DNA of 64,000 bases, taken from contig JAGI01000002.1 in assembly GCA_000526575.1 (NCBI GenBank), positions 868,001 to 932,000 of the forward strand, given 5' to 3'. Origin of the DNA: Clostridium sp. 12(A) (GTDB lineage: Bacteria > Bacillota > Clostridia > Lachnospirales > Lachnospiraceae). Below are positions 26,945-34,602 of the stretch, one piece after another. The notes beneath the pieces are model-generated. The model was given only the letters and a program-made list of their open reading frames with translations, was not told where the DNA came from and searched no databases. Position 1 is the first letter of the stretch, and the number at the start of each line of letters is the position of its first letter. The translations under genes were made by a program, and so were the position numbers.

Positions 26945-26972
26945 ACTATATGCGAGGGAGAAAAGATTATTC
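26945..26972 (-). promoter_or_regulatory. Sigma-E-like promoter for spoIVA
   Basis: Minus-strand -35 GAATAAT (26966-26972), 13-base spacer, -10 CATATAGT (26945-26952), followed 26 bases later by the ATG. The -10 is identical to that before yqfC. spoIVA is sigma-E-dependent in Bacillus, which supports the assignment; the sequence match itself is moderate. Confidence 0.55.
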
Positions 26973-27203
26973 CGTTTTCTTTTCAATCATGTTTCGTATG
27001 GATTCTCCTGTGGATTTTATGAAGTGGTAATCCTTTTTTGAGATGGAGCCATCATGAAGCGCCTCCTTTAATTCGCCTTCATTTAGAGTCAGAATCTTTC
27101 CTTCCAAGGTTTTTACTATTTCCAGAAAAAGAAGGGTAAAAGTAACCGTACTTCTATCACAACAGGTCAGGTCTCTGATGATATAATAATGCTCCCTTAC
27201 CAT
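26967..27203 (-). CDS. Small protein of unknown function (78 residues)
   Basis: I do not recognise this protein. It is soluble and mixed in charge. A short hydrophobic stretch (TFTLLFLEIVKTL) lies near residue 22, then LNEGELKEALHDGSISKKDYHFIKSTGESI, a two-helix-like C-terminal half, abridged here. Its ATG overlaps the stop of the AraC-type regulator by seven bases (ATGGTAA), so it is translationally coupled and is probably a genuine last gene of the exporter operon. Codon use looks like its neighbours. Confidence 0.6.
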   Translation of the reverse strand: MVREHYYIIRDLTCCDRSTVTFTLLFLEIVKTLEGKILTLNEGELKEALHDGSISKKDYHFIKSTGESIRNMIEKKTE

Positions 27204-28282
27204 ATTCCCAAGGCTGTCAAAGACTGTTTTTTATACCAGAACTCTCCTTGTGGAAAAAACAGTTCATATTCCTGACCAGATGTATTCCATCTGACGGGCG
27301 ATGTCTCATGATCAAGCCGGAATACACTTTGGGTCTCTTCTCCTGGCACATGAGAGATGAGGCCTGTACGGCCCATTCTGCTGCCTTTCCATGTATTTAA
27401 AGCAAATCCTTGATAAAGGCCAGAATTTTCCTCATAGACCATTTTAAAATAATCACAGCCATCCATTCCACGAAAGGTTCTTTCTAATCTTTTATGAGCG
27501 CTTTTTAGAATATCATCAAGAAAGGGAAATAAATTATCTTCTGTGATCTCTTTCGCAGAAACGTCCCCTATACCTGCAAACATGGGCAAGGGGATCGTAT
27601 TTTCTTTATATAGAAAGGGATTCGTATTGCAGCTTAAAACTTCGACAACTGCACAGCGAACCGTCTCATAATCAGAGGATTCAAAATTTACTACAAACTT
27701 ATCACCAGCCATACGGTATAAGTGCCCGCCCCTTTTTGTCAATGACTCGATTCGCTGGAGAGCTTTTAAAGCTGCGGCATCTCCGGCCTCTCTTCCAAAG
27801 CACGTTTTAATAAAACGGATGCCTATGATATCAAAGCAAGCTACTATGGAGGAATCTGTTTGCTTTAGCTCCCTAAAAAGAGGCCGAAGATCAAACCGCC
27901 TGCGAAATACCTTACAGGAATCATAGATAAACTCCTGCATTGGGAAAAATCTGTAGAACTGATGATTCTTACGGTAAGTCCCAGGAGTCTCATCCCATAC
28001 CTTATAAAATGCTCTGGTGAATACTTCCTGAGAGCTATATCCATAATGATAAGCAACGGAGCCTACCGTCTCTTCGGTTTGTATCAGTCTACCGGCGGCC
28101 TCCGTTATTTTTCTTTTGTTCACGTAATCCATCATTCCGTATTGAAATACTTTTTGGAACAAGTATTTAAGATTAGATACAGAATAATTACATGCACTGG
28201 CAATGTCCTCCGGCGTAATTGGTTCGTATATATGATCTTCCACGTAACGGATAGCATCATTTAATATGTAAAAGCTATTCAC
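27197..28282 (-). CDS. AraC-family regulator with degenerate GGDEF domain
   Basis: 361 residues. Residues about 8-108 form a double helix-turn-helix AraC DNA-binding domain (ITPEDIASACNYSVSNLKYLF, then SVAYHYGYSSQEVFTRAF) placed, unusually, at the N-terminus. Residues about 145-260 follow the diguanylate-cyclase pattern: FDIIGIRFIKTCFG, AGDAAALKAL, then MAGDKFVV (191-198) where GGDEF would be. With MAGDKF replacing GGDEF the domain should be catalytically dead and could be a ligand sensor. The start is GTG 28282, overlapping the ATPase gene by eight bases. It probably controls the co-transcribed exporter. The HTH is clear; the GGDEF relation is inference. Confidence 0.82.
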   Translation of the reverse strand: MNSFYILNDAIRYVEDHIYEPITPEDIASACNYSVSNLKYLFQKVFQYGMMDYVNKRKITEAAGRLIQTEETVGSVAYHYGYSSQEVFTRAFYKVWDETPGTYRKNHQFYRFFPMQEFIYDSCKVFRRRFDLRPLFRELKQTDSSIVACFDIIGIRFIKTCFGREAGDAAALKALQRIESLTKRGGHLYRMAGDKFVVNFESSDYETVRCAVVEVLSCNTNPFLYKENTIPLPMFAGIGDVSAKEITEDNLFPFLDDILKSAHKRLERTFRGMDGCDYFKMVYEENSGLYQGFALNTWKGSRMGRTGLISHVPGEETQSVFRLDHETSPVRWNTSGQEYELFFPQGEFWYKKQSLTALGIW

Positions 28283-29273
28283 TTTGCTCTCTTTCCCCTG
28301 TCCTTTTATAAAGTCTTCTTACAATTTCGTCTATCTCCGGCTTATTAATTGTGATATCGGTAACATCATAAGAATCTGATAATAAGCGCAACAGCAGATT
28401 AAACGAAACCATGCCAGAATCCACCTGATACGTATGACAGGCTGCTTCTTCCTTTACCATAAGGACGCCAGGTATGTTAAGAGGTTTATGATTGGAAGAA
28501 AAAGAGAGTTCCACGTAATAATGATCGGTTCCCTGAATCTTAAAATCATGTATCGTCTGGTCAAGCACCAGTTTTCCATGATCAATCATGATAATTCGAT
28601 TGCAGATTTCCTCGATATCATCCATATCATGTGTTGTAAGGATCACTGTCGTCTTTTTCTCCTGATTCAGGCTTCGGATGAATTTACGTATTTTATCTTT
28701 TACTACCACATCAAGACCAATGGTCGGTTCATCTAAATATAGTATGGAGGGGTCATGAAGAAGAGCAACTGCCAGCTCGGCCCTCATTTTTTGTCCAAGA
28801 CTTAATTGTCTTACGGGTTTTCTTAAAAATTGCTGCATTTCTAACAGCTCCACGAACATGTCTACATTTCTATGATAACTATTATTATGGATACGATACA
28901 TTCTGCGGTATAGTTCAAAGGTATCTTCCATCGGCAGGTCCCAGTTCAGCTGAGACCTTTGTCCAAAAACAACACCAATATGACTGGCGTTCTTTTTGCG
29001 CTGCTCCCACGGAACAATTCCTCCGGTAATAACAGTGCCGGAGGAAGGCACCAGAATACCCGACAGCATTTTTATGGTAGTGGACTTCCCTGCTCCGTTT
29101 GGGCCTATGTACCCCGCAAGCTCACCTTTTTCAATAGAGAAGGAAACATCATCTACTGCCATCTTATACTCATATTCCCGCTTAAATAAAGTATATAAAG
29201 CGTTTTTCAGTCCTTCCGGCCTTTGAAAGCTTTTAAATTCTCTTGATACATGACTAACTTCAATCAATGACAT
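28275..29273 (-). CDS. ABC-2 type exporter ATP-binding protein (COG4586 type)
   Basis: ATPase subunit of 332 residues. Walker A GPNGAGKSTTIKML, signature LSLGQKMRAELAVALL, Walker B ILYLDEPTIGLD and the switch histidine in TTHDMDD are all intact. The N-terminal segment SREFKSFQRPEGL and the C-terminal extension of about 90 residues are typical of the COG4586 branch, which works with two distinct six-span permeases. Those two permeases are the two genes upstream. The substrate is unknown; relatives are often loosely called daunorubicin or viologen exporters. Confidence 0.9.
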   Translation of the reverse strand: MSLIEVSHVSREFKSFQRPEGLKNALYTLFKREYEYKMAVDDVSFSIEKGELAGYIGPNGAGKSTTIKMLSGILVPSSGTVITGGIVPWEQRKKNASHIGVVFGQRSQLNWDLPMEDTFELYRRMYRIHNNSYHRNVDMFVELLEMQQFLRKPVRQLSLGQKMRAELAVALLHDPSILYLDEPTIGLDVVVKDKIRKFIRSLNQEKKTTVILTTHDMDDIEEICNRIIMIDHGKLVLDQTIHDFKIQGTDHYYVELSFSSNHKPLNIPGVLMVKEEAACHTYQVDSGMVSFNLLLRLLSDSYDVTDITINKPEIDEIVRRLYKRTGEREQSE

Positions 29274-29301
29274 TGTATAACTTCCTTTCCCTTTAAAATC
29301 A

Positions 29302-30096
29302 TCACGACCCGGTACTATGATAAGCTCTTAGTCCTCTCAGCAAAAAAAGGTATGCCCCCCAAAAAACCACAATTCCTACAATTGGTGTCAAGAACATAAA
29401 ACAGGAAGCAAATCTTCCTTCTTCCTTGTTTAAGAAATACTGCACTGGATAGTAATTGATAAATGCATATGGCAATATAAACGTCAAAAGGGTCTGAACT
29501 CCAACGTTATAGATAGAGATTGGATATTTTAAAAATTCTGTAAAATTCTTATAGAACAACTGATAAAGTCCATCACTCTTATAGAGCCAAAAAGCAGGAA
29601 CTGTAGTAATCATAAATCCAGCCATCTGTATCAGGGAAGCGCCTATGATATCCAAAACCAGCCAGACTGACCGGAAGCCGTCCAGGACTATTCCCAGCTT
29701 TCTTAAGCTAAAGATGATTATACCCAAAGCGATAATATAATTGCTGGTATATCCTGCGCTGATTTTAGTGGATACAAGATACACAAACGGATTAACAGGC
29801 TTTGTTAAGATACTGTCAAGTTCCCCCTGTCGAATCATGCCTGGCAGCTTACCGAAAGCTCCCATGCAAAAGGTGCCGGCTATGGAATAGGAAAGAACAT
29901 CAAACGCGTAAAGCAACAGGATTTCATAAATACTCCAGCCTCCAATGGTCTGAAATTTTTGAAGGAGGACCATAAGCATAATGAAACCAGTGGACCAGCC
30001 AAGTATTTTTGACACCATTCTCATAAAATACTGTCCCCGGTACTCCAGCTGTGTTAAAAATGAAATTCTGGCAAATGCAATATATAAGCCAATCAT
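29302..30096 (-). CDS. ABC-2 family permease (COG3694 type)
   Basis: Integral membrane protein of 264 residues with about six hydrophobic segments. Family traits are the N-terminal SFLTQLEYRGQYFMRM, ELDSILTKPVNPFVYLVS before the middle spans, and the near-C-terminal LTFILPYAFINYYPVQYFL. It is the second permease of a heteromeric exporter. It starts five bases after the preceding permease gene ends and lies 28 bases before the ATPase gene. Confidence 0.88.
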   Translation of the reverse strand: MIGLYIAFARISFLTQLEYRGQYFMRMVSKILGWSTGFIMLMVLLQKFQTIGGWSIYEILLLYAFDVLSYSIAGTFCMGAFGKLPGMIRQGELDSILTKPVNPFVYLVSTKISAGYTSNYIIALGIIIFSLRKLGIVLDGFRSVWLVLDIIGASLIQMAGFMITTVPAFWLYKSDGLYQLFYKNFTEFLKYPISIYNVGVQTLLTFILPYAFINYYPVQYFLNKEEGRFASCFMFLTPIVGIVVFWGAYLFLLRGLRAYHSTGS

Positions 30097-30101
30097 GATA
30101 T

Positions 30102-30884
30102 TTACCCTCCCTGAATTTCAAGTTTCTTTTTTATAAAACTCCACAGACATCGTTCTACCATATACAATACCAGGAGCCAGAACCCCTGCACGATAAGAGT
30201 CATTACTATTTCTCTTCCACTTTTCTGGCCTAACCATATGGTAATTGGTTCATGGACAATATAGCGAAACGGTAAAAACTCTCCTATGGTCCGAAGCCAG
30301 TCGGGATAAAACCACAACGGAATTTCTATTCCTGAAAATAACACGAATAGGGCGTAAGTAATCATATTGGTATATGTTCCATCTTTCATCCAGAACACCA
30401 GCAGACCAAACATATACTGTATGTAAAACATGATGACAATCCCACCCATCAGACATGGGATAAATGGCAGTATTACGCTGATACCAGGAAATGGAAGCTC
30501 CCAGATCACCCATGATAAGAAAGCAATTAATACTCCTTCAAAGAAAAAATCAAACAAGTTCCCACCCATCTGGCGAAAGAAAAAGTACCATTTCAGGGAG
30601 ATGGGGCGAATGAGGTCCACTGCGATCATTCCAGACCTGACACGATCTGCAAGGTCTCCTGCCACGCTGGATTTTGTCAAGAGAATAACCATAGTTGCCA
30701 AAACTGTATAAGCTGCCAGAGATTTAAAATCACTCTCAATGCCCTTTCCTGCCGTTAGAAGGGCTTTCCAAATACAAACCTTTATGTATATTCTTAAAAA
30801 ATCCCCTATGATGTGAAATAACAGATTCCATTTGTATTGTATCTGCTGTTTAAAGCTGCATTGAATCAGCGTCATATACATCAT
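30102..30884 (-). CDS. ABC-2 family permease (COG4587 type)
   Basis: About 260 residues with six predicted membrane spans; the motif RSGMIAVDLIRPISLKWYF matches the ELDxLLxRP-like loop of this permease branch. I place the start at ATG 30884, five bases after a GGGGGG ribosome-binding site; another ATG follows at once at 30881. The longer frame to 30917 has no ribosome-binding site. It is first in the exporter operon. Upstream is the livF terminator. Confidence 0.87.
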   Translation of the reverse strand: MMYMTLIQCSFKQQIQYKWNLLFHIIGDFLRIYIKVCIWKALLTAGKGIESDFKSLAAYTVLATMVILLTKSSVAGDLADRVRSGMIAVDLIRPISLKWYFFFRQMGGNLFDFFFEGVLIAFLSWVIWELPFPGISVILPFIPCLMGGIVIMFYIQYMFGLLVFWMKDGTYTNMITYALFVLFSGIEIPLWFYPDWLRTIGEFLPFRYIVHEPITIWLGQKSGREIVMTLIVQGFWLLVLYMVERCLWSFIKKKLEIQGG

Positions 30885-30965
30885 TTTATCCCCCCTGTAT
30901 GTAATAACAATTATCATATCATAAGTGATATAAAATTTCTTGATGATACGGACAAATTTTTATAC

Positions 30966-31019
30966 AAAAACACCCTGCATATCACTTCAGGCATGAGCCT
31001 GACCGCAATATACAGGGTG
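30966..31019 (-). terminator. Rho-independent terminator of the liv operon
   Basis: Minus-strand CACCCTGTATAT pairs with ATATGCAGGGTG (12 pairs, one wobble), with an inner stem TCAGGC/GCCTGA, and is followed by TTTTTG. It separates livF from the ABC-2 exporter operon. Confidence 0.92.
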
Positions 31020-31049
31020 AAATGTATCTACTCTAAAATTGAGTTCCTA

Positions 31050-31760
31050 TTATTCGCTTAGATAAGCCTTTTTCACAGAATCATTATTCATAAGCTCTTT
31101 TGCATCTCCGCTTAATACAATGTCTCCTGTTTCCAACACGTAAGCTCTGTTTGCAATGGACAATGCCTTTTTCGCATTTTGCTCTACCAGCAATACAGTG
31201 GTACCTGATTTATTGATCTCCTGAATGATATCAAAAATCTCACTTACATAGAGAGGAGAAAGTCCCATGGATGGCTCATCAAGAACGATGACCTTAGGAT
31301 GGCTCATGAGAGCACGTCCCATGGCTAACATCTGTTGTTCACCGCCGCTTAAGGTTCCAGCAGGCTGATTCTTTCTCTCTAAAAGCCTTGGAAAGCGCTT
31401 ATAGATCATCTGAAGGGTTTCTTCTATTTCGTTCTTATCCCGTCTGGTGTAAGCACCCAGCTTTAAGTTTTCATATACACTTAATGCTGCGAATACACGC
31501 CTTCCTTCCGGTACATGGGCCATACCCATTCCAACAATTTTATCTCCCCTGATACGGGTGATGTCATTGCCGTCAAATTGTATACTGCCGGAAGCTGACT
31601 TTAAAAGACCGGTTATGGTATGAAGAGTTGTGGTTTTTCCCGCACCATTGGCACCGATTAAGGCCACGATCTCTCCTTCGTTTACATCAAAGGAAATACC
31701 TTTCAGCGCTTTGATCACGCCATAGTATACTTCCAGATTTTTCACTTCAAGTATTGCCAT
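31050..31760 (-). CDS. livF: Branched-chain amino-acid ABC transporter ATPase LivF
   Basis: Second ATPase of the Leu/Ile/Val uptake system. The 236 residues have Walker A GANGAGKTTTLHTI, signature LSGGEQQMLAMGRAL, Walker B VIVLDEPSMGLSPL and MAHVPEGRRVFAALSV, which is the LivF-type segment. It ends in KKAYLSE. It follows livG by 13 bases and closes the operon. Confidence 0.95.
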   Translation of the reverse strand: MAILEVKNLEVYYGVIKALKGISFDVNEGEIVALIGANGAGKTTTLHTITGLLKSASGSIQFDGNDITRIRGDKIVGMGMAHVPEGRRVFAALSVYENLKLGAYTRRDKNEIEETLQMIYKRFPRLLERKNQPAGTLSGGEQQMLAMGRALMSHPKVIVLDEPSMGLSPLYVSEIFDIIQEINKSGTTVLLVEQNAKKALSIANRAYVLETGDIVLSGDAKELMNNDSVKKAYLSE

Positions 31761-31773
31761 GTCTTAAGCCTCC

Positions 31774-32532
31774 TTATTCGCCCAAATATGCCTTGATGAC
31801 TTCAGGGTCATTTAATACATCTGCAGTGCCGCCCTGGATAAGTACCTGACCGAAATTTAAAACAGTCAGCTTCTCGCAGATGCCGGAGACAAGCTTCATA
31901 TCGTGTTCAATCAGCAGAATCGTCATATCAAAATTGTCACGCACAAACCGGATGGTGTCCATAAGCTCTTTGGTCTCATTGGGATTCATACCTGCCGCAG
32001 GTTCGTCAAGGAGTAACAGCTTGGGGCCAGTGGCAAGAGCCCTTGCAATCTCCAGCTTTCTCTGTTTACCGTAAGGCAGATTAGAGGCAAGAATGTCTTT
32101 TTCCTGATCTAAGTCAAATACCTTTAAAAGCTCAATTGCCTTTTCATCCATTTCCTTTTCCACTTTGTAATACTTTGGCAGTCGAAGGATGCCGGTTAAT
32201 GTAGAATAAGAATGGCGGTTATGAAGTCCCGTCTTCACGTTATCAAGTACGGTCAATTCTTTAAACAAGCGGATATTCTGGAACGTTCTTGCGATTCCAG
32301 CATTATTGATCTCCATTGTTTTTTTGCCGGTAATGTTTTCCCCATCGAGAAGAATGGTACCTGCATTGGGTTTATATACACCTGTCAACAGATTGAATAT
32401 GGTGGTTTTACCCGCACCATTGGGGCCGATCAGACCATATAACTGTCCTTTTTCTATGGTAATACTAAAATTATCTACGGCACGCAAGCCACCGAAGGAG
32501 ATTCCAAGATTTTTGATTTCAAGCAAAGCCAT
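31774..32532 (-). CDS. livG: Branched-chain amino-acid ABC transporter ATPase LivG
   Basis: 252-residue ATPase with Walker A GPNGAGKTTIFNLL, ARTFQNIRLFKELTVLDNV characteristic of LivG, the degenerate signature LPYGKQRKLEIARAL, and Walker B LLLLDEPAAGMNPNE. It pairs with LivF on the cytoplasmic face of LivHM. It lies two bases after the livM stop. Confidence 0.95.
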   Translation of the reverse strand: MALLEIKNLGISFGGLRAVDNFSITIEKGQLYGLIGPNGAGKTTIFNLLTGVYKPNAGTILLDGENITGKKTMEINNAGIARTFQNIRLFKELTVLDNVKTGLHNRHSYSTLTGILRLPKYYKVEKEMDEKAIELLKVFDLDQEKDILASNLPYGKQRKLEIARALATGPKLLLLDEPAAGMNPNETKELMDTIRFVRDNFDMTILLIEHDMKLVSGICEKLTVLNFGQVLIQGGTADVLNDPEVIKAYLGE

Positions 32533-32534
32533 GG

Positions 32535-33611
32535 TTACACCCTCTCTCTTTCTGTCCTGCTCTTATGAAAAATACGTTTTCTTAAGTCAATAAGCTTAGG
32601 ACTCCAGTTGAAAATCATCATGAAAATCAGGATGATGGCGTAAATCAGCATACGATACGTATTTAAGCCTCTTAACAGTTCAGGGAGCAGAGTCAGTATC
32701 ACTGCCGCGATCATAGAACCTCGGATATTACCAATTCCACCAAGAACCACGAATACCAGAATCATAATGGACTGGTTGTAGCCAAAATTCTTCTGTGTAG
32801 CCGTAAGGGAGGATAAATTGTGAGAATAAAGCACTCCTGCCACACCTGCTAAGGAAGCAGAGATGGTAAATGCCATAAGCTTATACTTTGTTATATTAAT
32901 ACCAATGGATTCAGCCGCAATCCGGTTATCACGAACTGACATGATTGCACGTCCGGATCTGGAATGGATTAAGTTCAGTACGATAAAAAGAGTGACCAGA
33001 ATGAGGAGTACACCAATCAGGAACGTAGCGTTCTTTGGCGTTCCAGTGATTCCCTGGGCACCATTTAAAATCATCTTTCCATCCTTTTCCATATTAAGTG
33101 CCATCGCATTTTTCATGGAAAAATGTAAGCCATTGGAGTCCTTACCAATAAAGATAACGTTAACTACATTCTTGATAATCTCACCAAAAGCAAGAGTAAC
33201 GATAGCCAGGTAGTCGCCACGAAGTCTTAACACCGGGACTCCAACAATAATTCCAGCCACTGCAGCTGAGGCTGCACCAATCAGGATGGCCAGAAAAAAG
33301 CGAAAGCCGGCATTTGGGATGGTCTCTAACATGGAAATAGAGAAAATGGCACTGGAGAATGCACCAACGCACATAAAACCAGCATGTCCAAGACTCAGCT
33401 CTCCGAGAATACCAACAGTCAGATTCAGGGATATAGCCAGTATGGTATAAATACACAGAGGTACTAAAAGCCCCTTCATAAGACTGCTTACCTGCCCAGC
33501 GTTTACAAGCATCTGGACAATGATAAAGGCAACGATCACTAATCCATAGGTGATGATATTGCTTTTTAATGTTTTACTCAGACGAAAATTAGTTCTATTA
33601 CTTTTATCCAT
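32535..33611 (-). CDS. livM: Branched-chain amino-acid ABC transporter permease LivM
   Basis: Permease of 358 residues with about ten hydrophobic segments. The conserved LSLGHAGFMCVGAF and VPVLRLRGDYLAIVTLAFGEII mark the LivM family, and GIGNIRGSMIAAVIL is the ATPase-coupling loop. The final basic tail RKRIFHKSRTERERV is cytoplasmic. It starts nine bases after livH. Confidence 0.95.
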   Translation of the reverse strand: MDKSNRTNFRLSKTLKSNIITYGLVIVAFIIVQMLVNAGQVSSLMKGLLVPLCIYTILAISLNLTVGILGELSLGHAGFMCVGAFSSAIFSISMLETIPNAGFRFFLAILIGAASAAVAGIIVGVPVLRLRGDYLAIVTLAFGEIIKNVVNVIFIGKDSNGLHFSMKNAMALNMEKDGKMILNGAQGITGTPKNATFLIGVLLILVTLFIVLNLIHSRSGRAIMSVRDNRIAAESIGINITKYKLMAFTISASLAGVAGVLYSHNLSSLTATQKNFGYNQSIMILVFVVLGGIGNIRGSMIAAVILTLLPELLRGLNTYRMLIYAIILIFMMIFNWSPKLIDLRKRIFHKSRTERERV

Positions 33612-33620
33612 TTATCCCAC

Positions 33621-34505
33621 CTATACTTTCTCGCTTATCTTCTTGCCTAAGATACCGGTTGGTTTCACAAGAAGAACAACAATTAAAACTCCAAATACGA
33701 TGGCATCAGACAACTGGGATGAAATATAAGCCTTGCTTAAATTCTCAATGATACCCAGCAAAAGTCCGCCGATAAGTGCCCCCGGGATAGAACCGATTCC
33801 TCCAAATACCGCAGCTACGAATGCCTTAATTCCAGGCATGGAACCGGTATATGGAGTAAGGGTTGGGTATGCAGAACATAACAGTGCTCCTGCAATCGCT
33901 GCCAAAGCAGAACCAATGGCAAAGGTAAGAGCAACGGTACCATCTACGTTAATACCCATTAACTGGGCAGCTCCCTTATCTTCTGACACTGCCAACATCG
34001 CCTGTCCTGCTTTTGTCTTTTTAATAAAAGTAGTCAGGCAGATCATTATAATGACACAGCTGATAATGGTAACTATGGTTTCGCCGGAAATCGTTAATTT
34101 TCCGCCTGCTAATTTAAGCGCAGGAATTGTTACTACGGAAGTAAAAGACTTGGGATTGGATCCGAAAACAAGCAGTGCGATGTTTTGAAGCAGGTAGCTC
34201 ACACCGATTGCTGTAATCAGAACTGCAAGAGGACTTGCCATACGCAAAGGGCGGTAAGCGACGCCCTCAATGACCACGCCTAAAACAGTACATAAGATAA
34301 CCGCAAGGAGTACGCCTGCAACAGGACCTAAGCCCATTGTGCTGACGACTGTGAACACCACGTATCCTCCAATCATAATTACATCGCCATGAGCAAAGTT
34401 AAGCATCTTGGCAATGCCATATACCATGGTATATCCTAAAGCAATAATCGCATAGACACTGCCCAGGCTTAAACCATTAATAAAATAGGATATGAAACTC
34501 ATCAT
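33621..34505 (-). CDS. livH: Branched-chain amino-acid ABC transporter permease LivH
   Basis: 294-residue permease starting MMSFISYFINGLSLGSVYAI, with the LivH hallmarks ALGYTMVYGIAKMLNFAHGD and AAVFGGIGSIPGALIGGLLLG. The start is ATG 34505, preceded by GAGGTG; the in-frame ATG at 34520 overlaps that ribosome-binding site and is rejected. A perfect 11-base-pair hairpin lies between this gene and livJ and probably lowers permease expression relative to the binding protein. Confidence 0.95.
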   Translation of the reverse strand: MMSFISYFINGLSLGSVYAIIALGYTMVYGIAKMLNFAHGDVIMIGGYVVFTVVSTMGLGPVAGVLLAVILCTVLGVVIEGVAYRPLRMASPLAVLITAIGVSYLLQNIALLVFGSNPKSFTSVVTIPALKLAGGKLTISGETIVTIISCVIIMICLTTFIKKTKAGQAMLAVSEDKGAAQLMGINVDGTVALTFAIGSALAAIAGALLCSAYPTLTPYTGSMPGIKAFVAAVFGGIGSIPGALIGGLLLGIIENLSKAYISSQLSDAIVFGVLIVVLLVKPTGILGKKISEKV

Positions 34506-34541
34506 ACCAACGCACCTCATTCGTTGTTTATTTTAAAATAA

Positions 34542-34566
34542 GAGGGTCGTCCCTTGGACGACCCTC
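34542..34566 (-). terminator. Intercistronic hairpin between livJ and livH
   Basis: GAGGGTCGTCC pairs perfectly with GGACGACCCTC around a three-base loop. On the minus strand it is followed by TTATTTTAAAAT, a weak T-rich tail. It probably acts as a partial terminator or 3' stabiliser, giving more binding protein than permease, a common arrangement in binding-protein operons. Confidence 0.75.
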
Positions 34567-34602
34567 CATTGGGTCATTTACCAAATGATATTTGTTTCCA
34601 AA

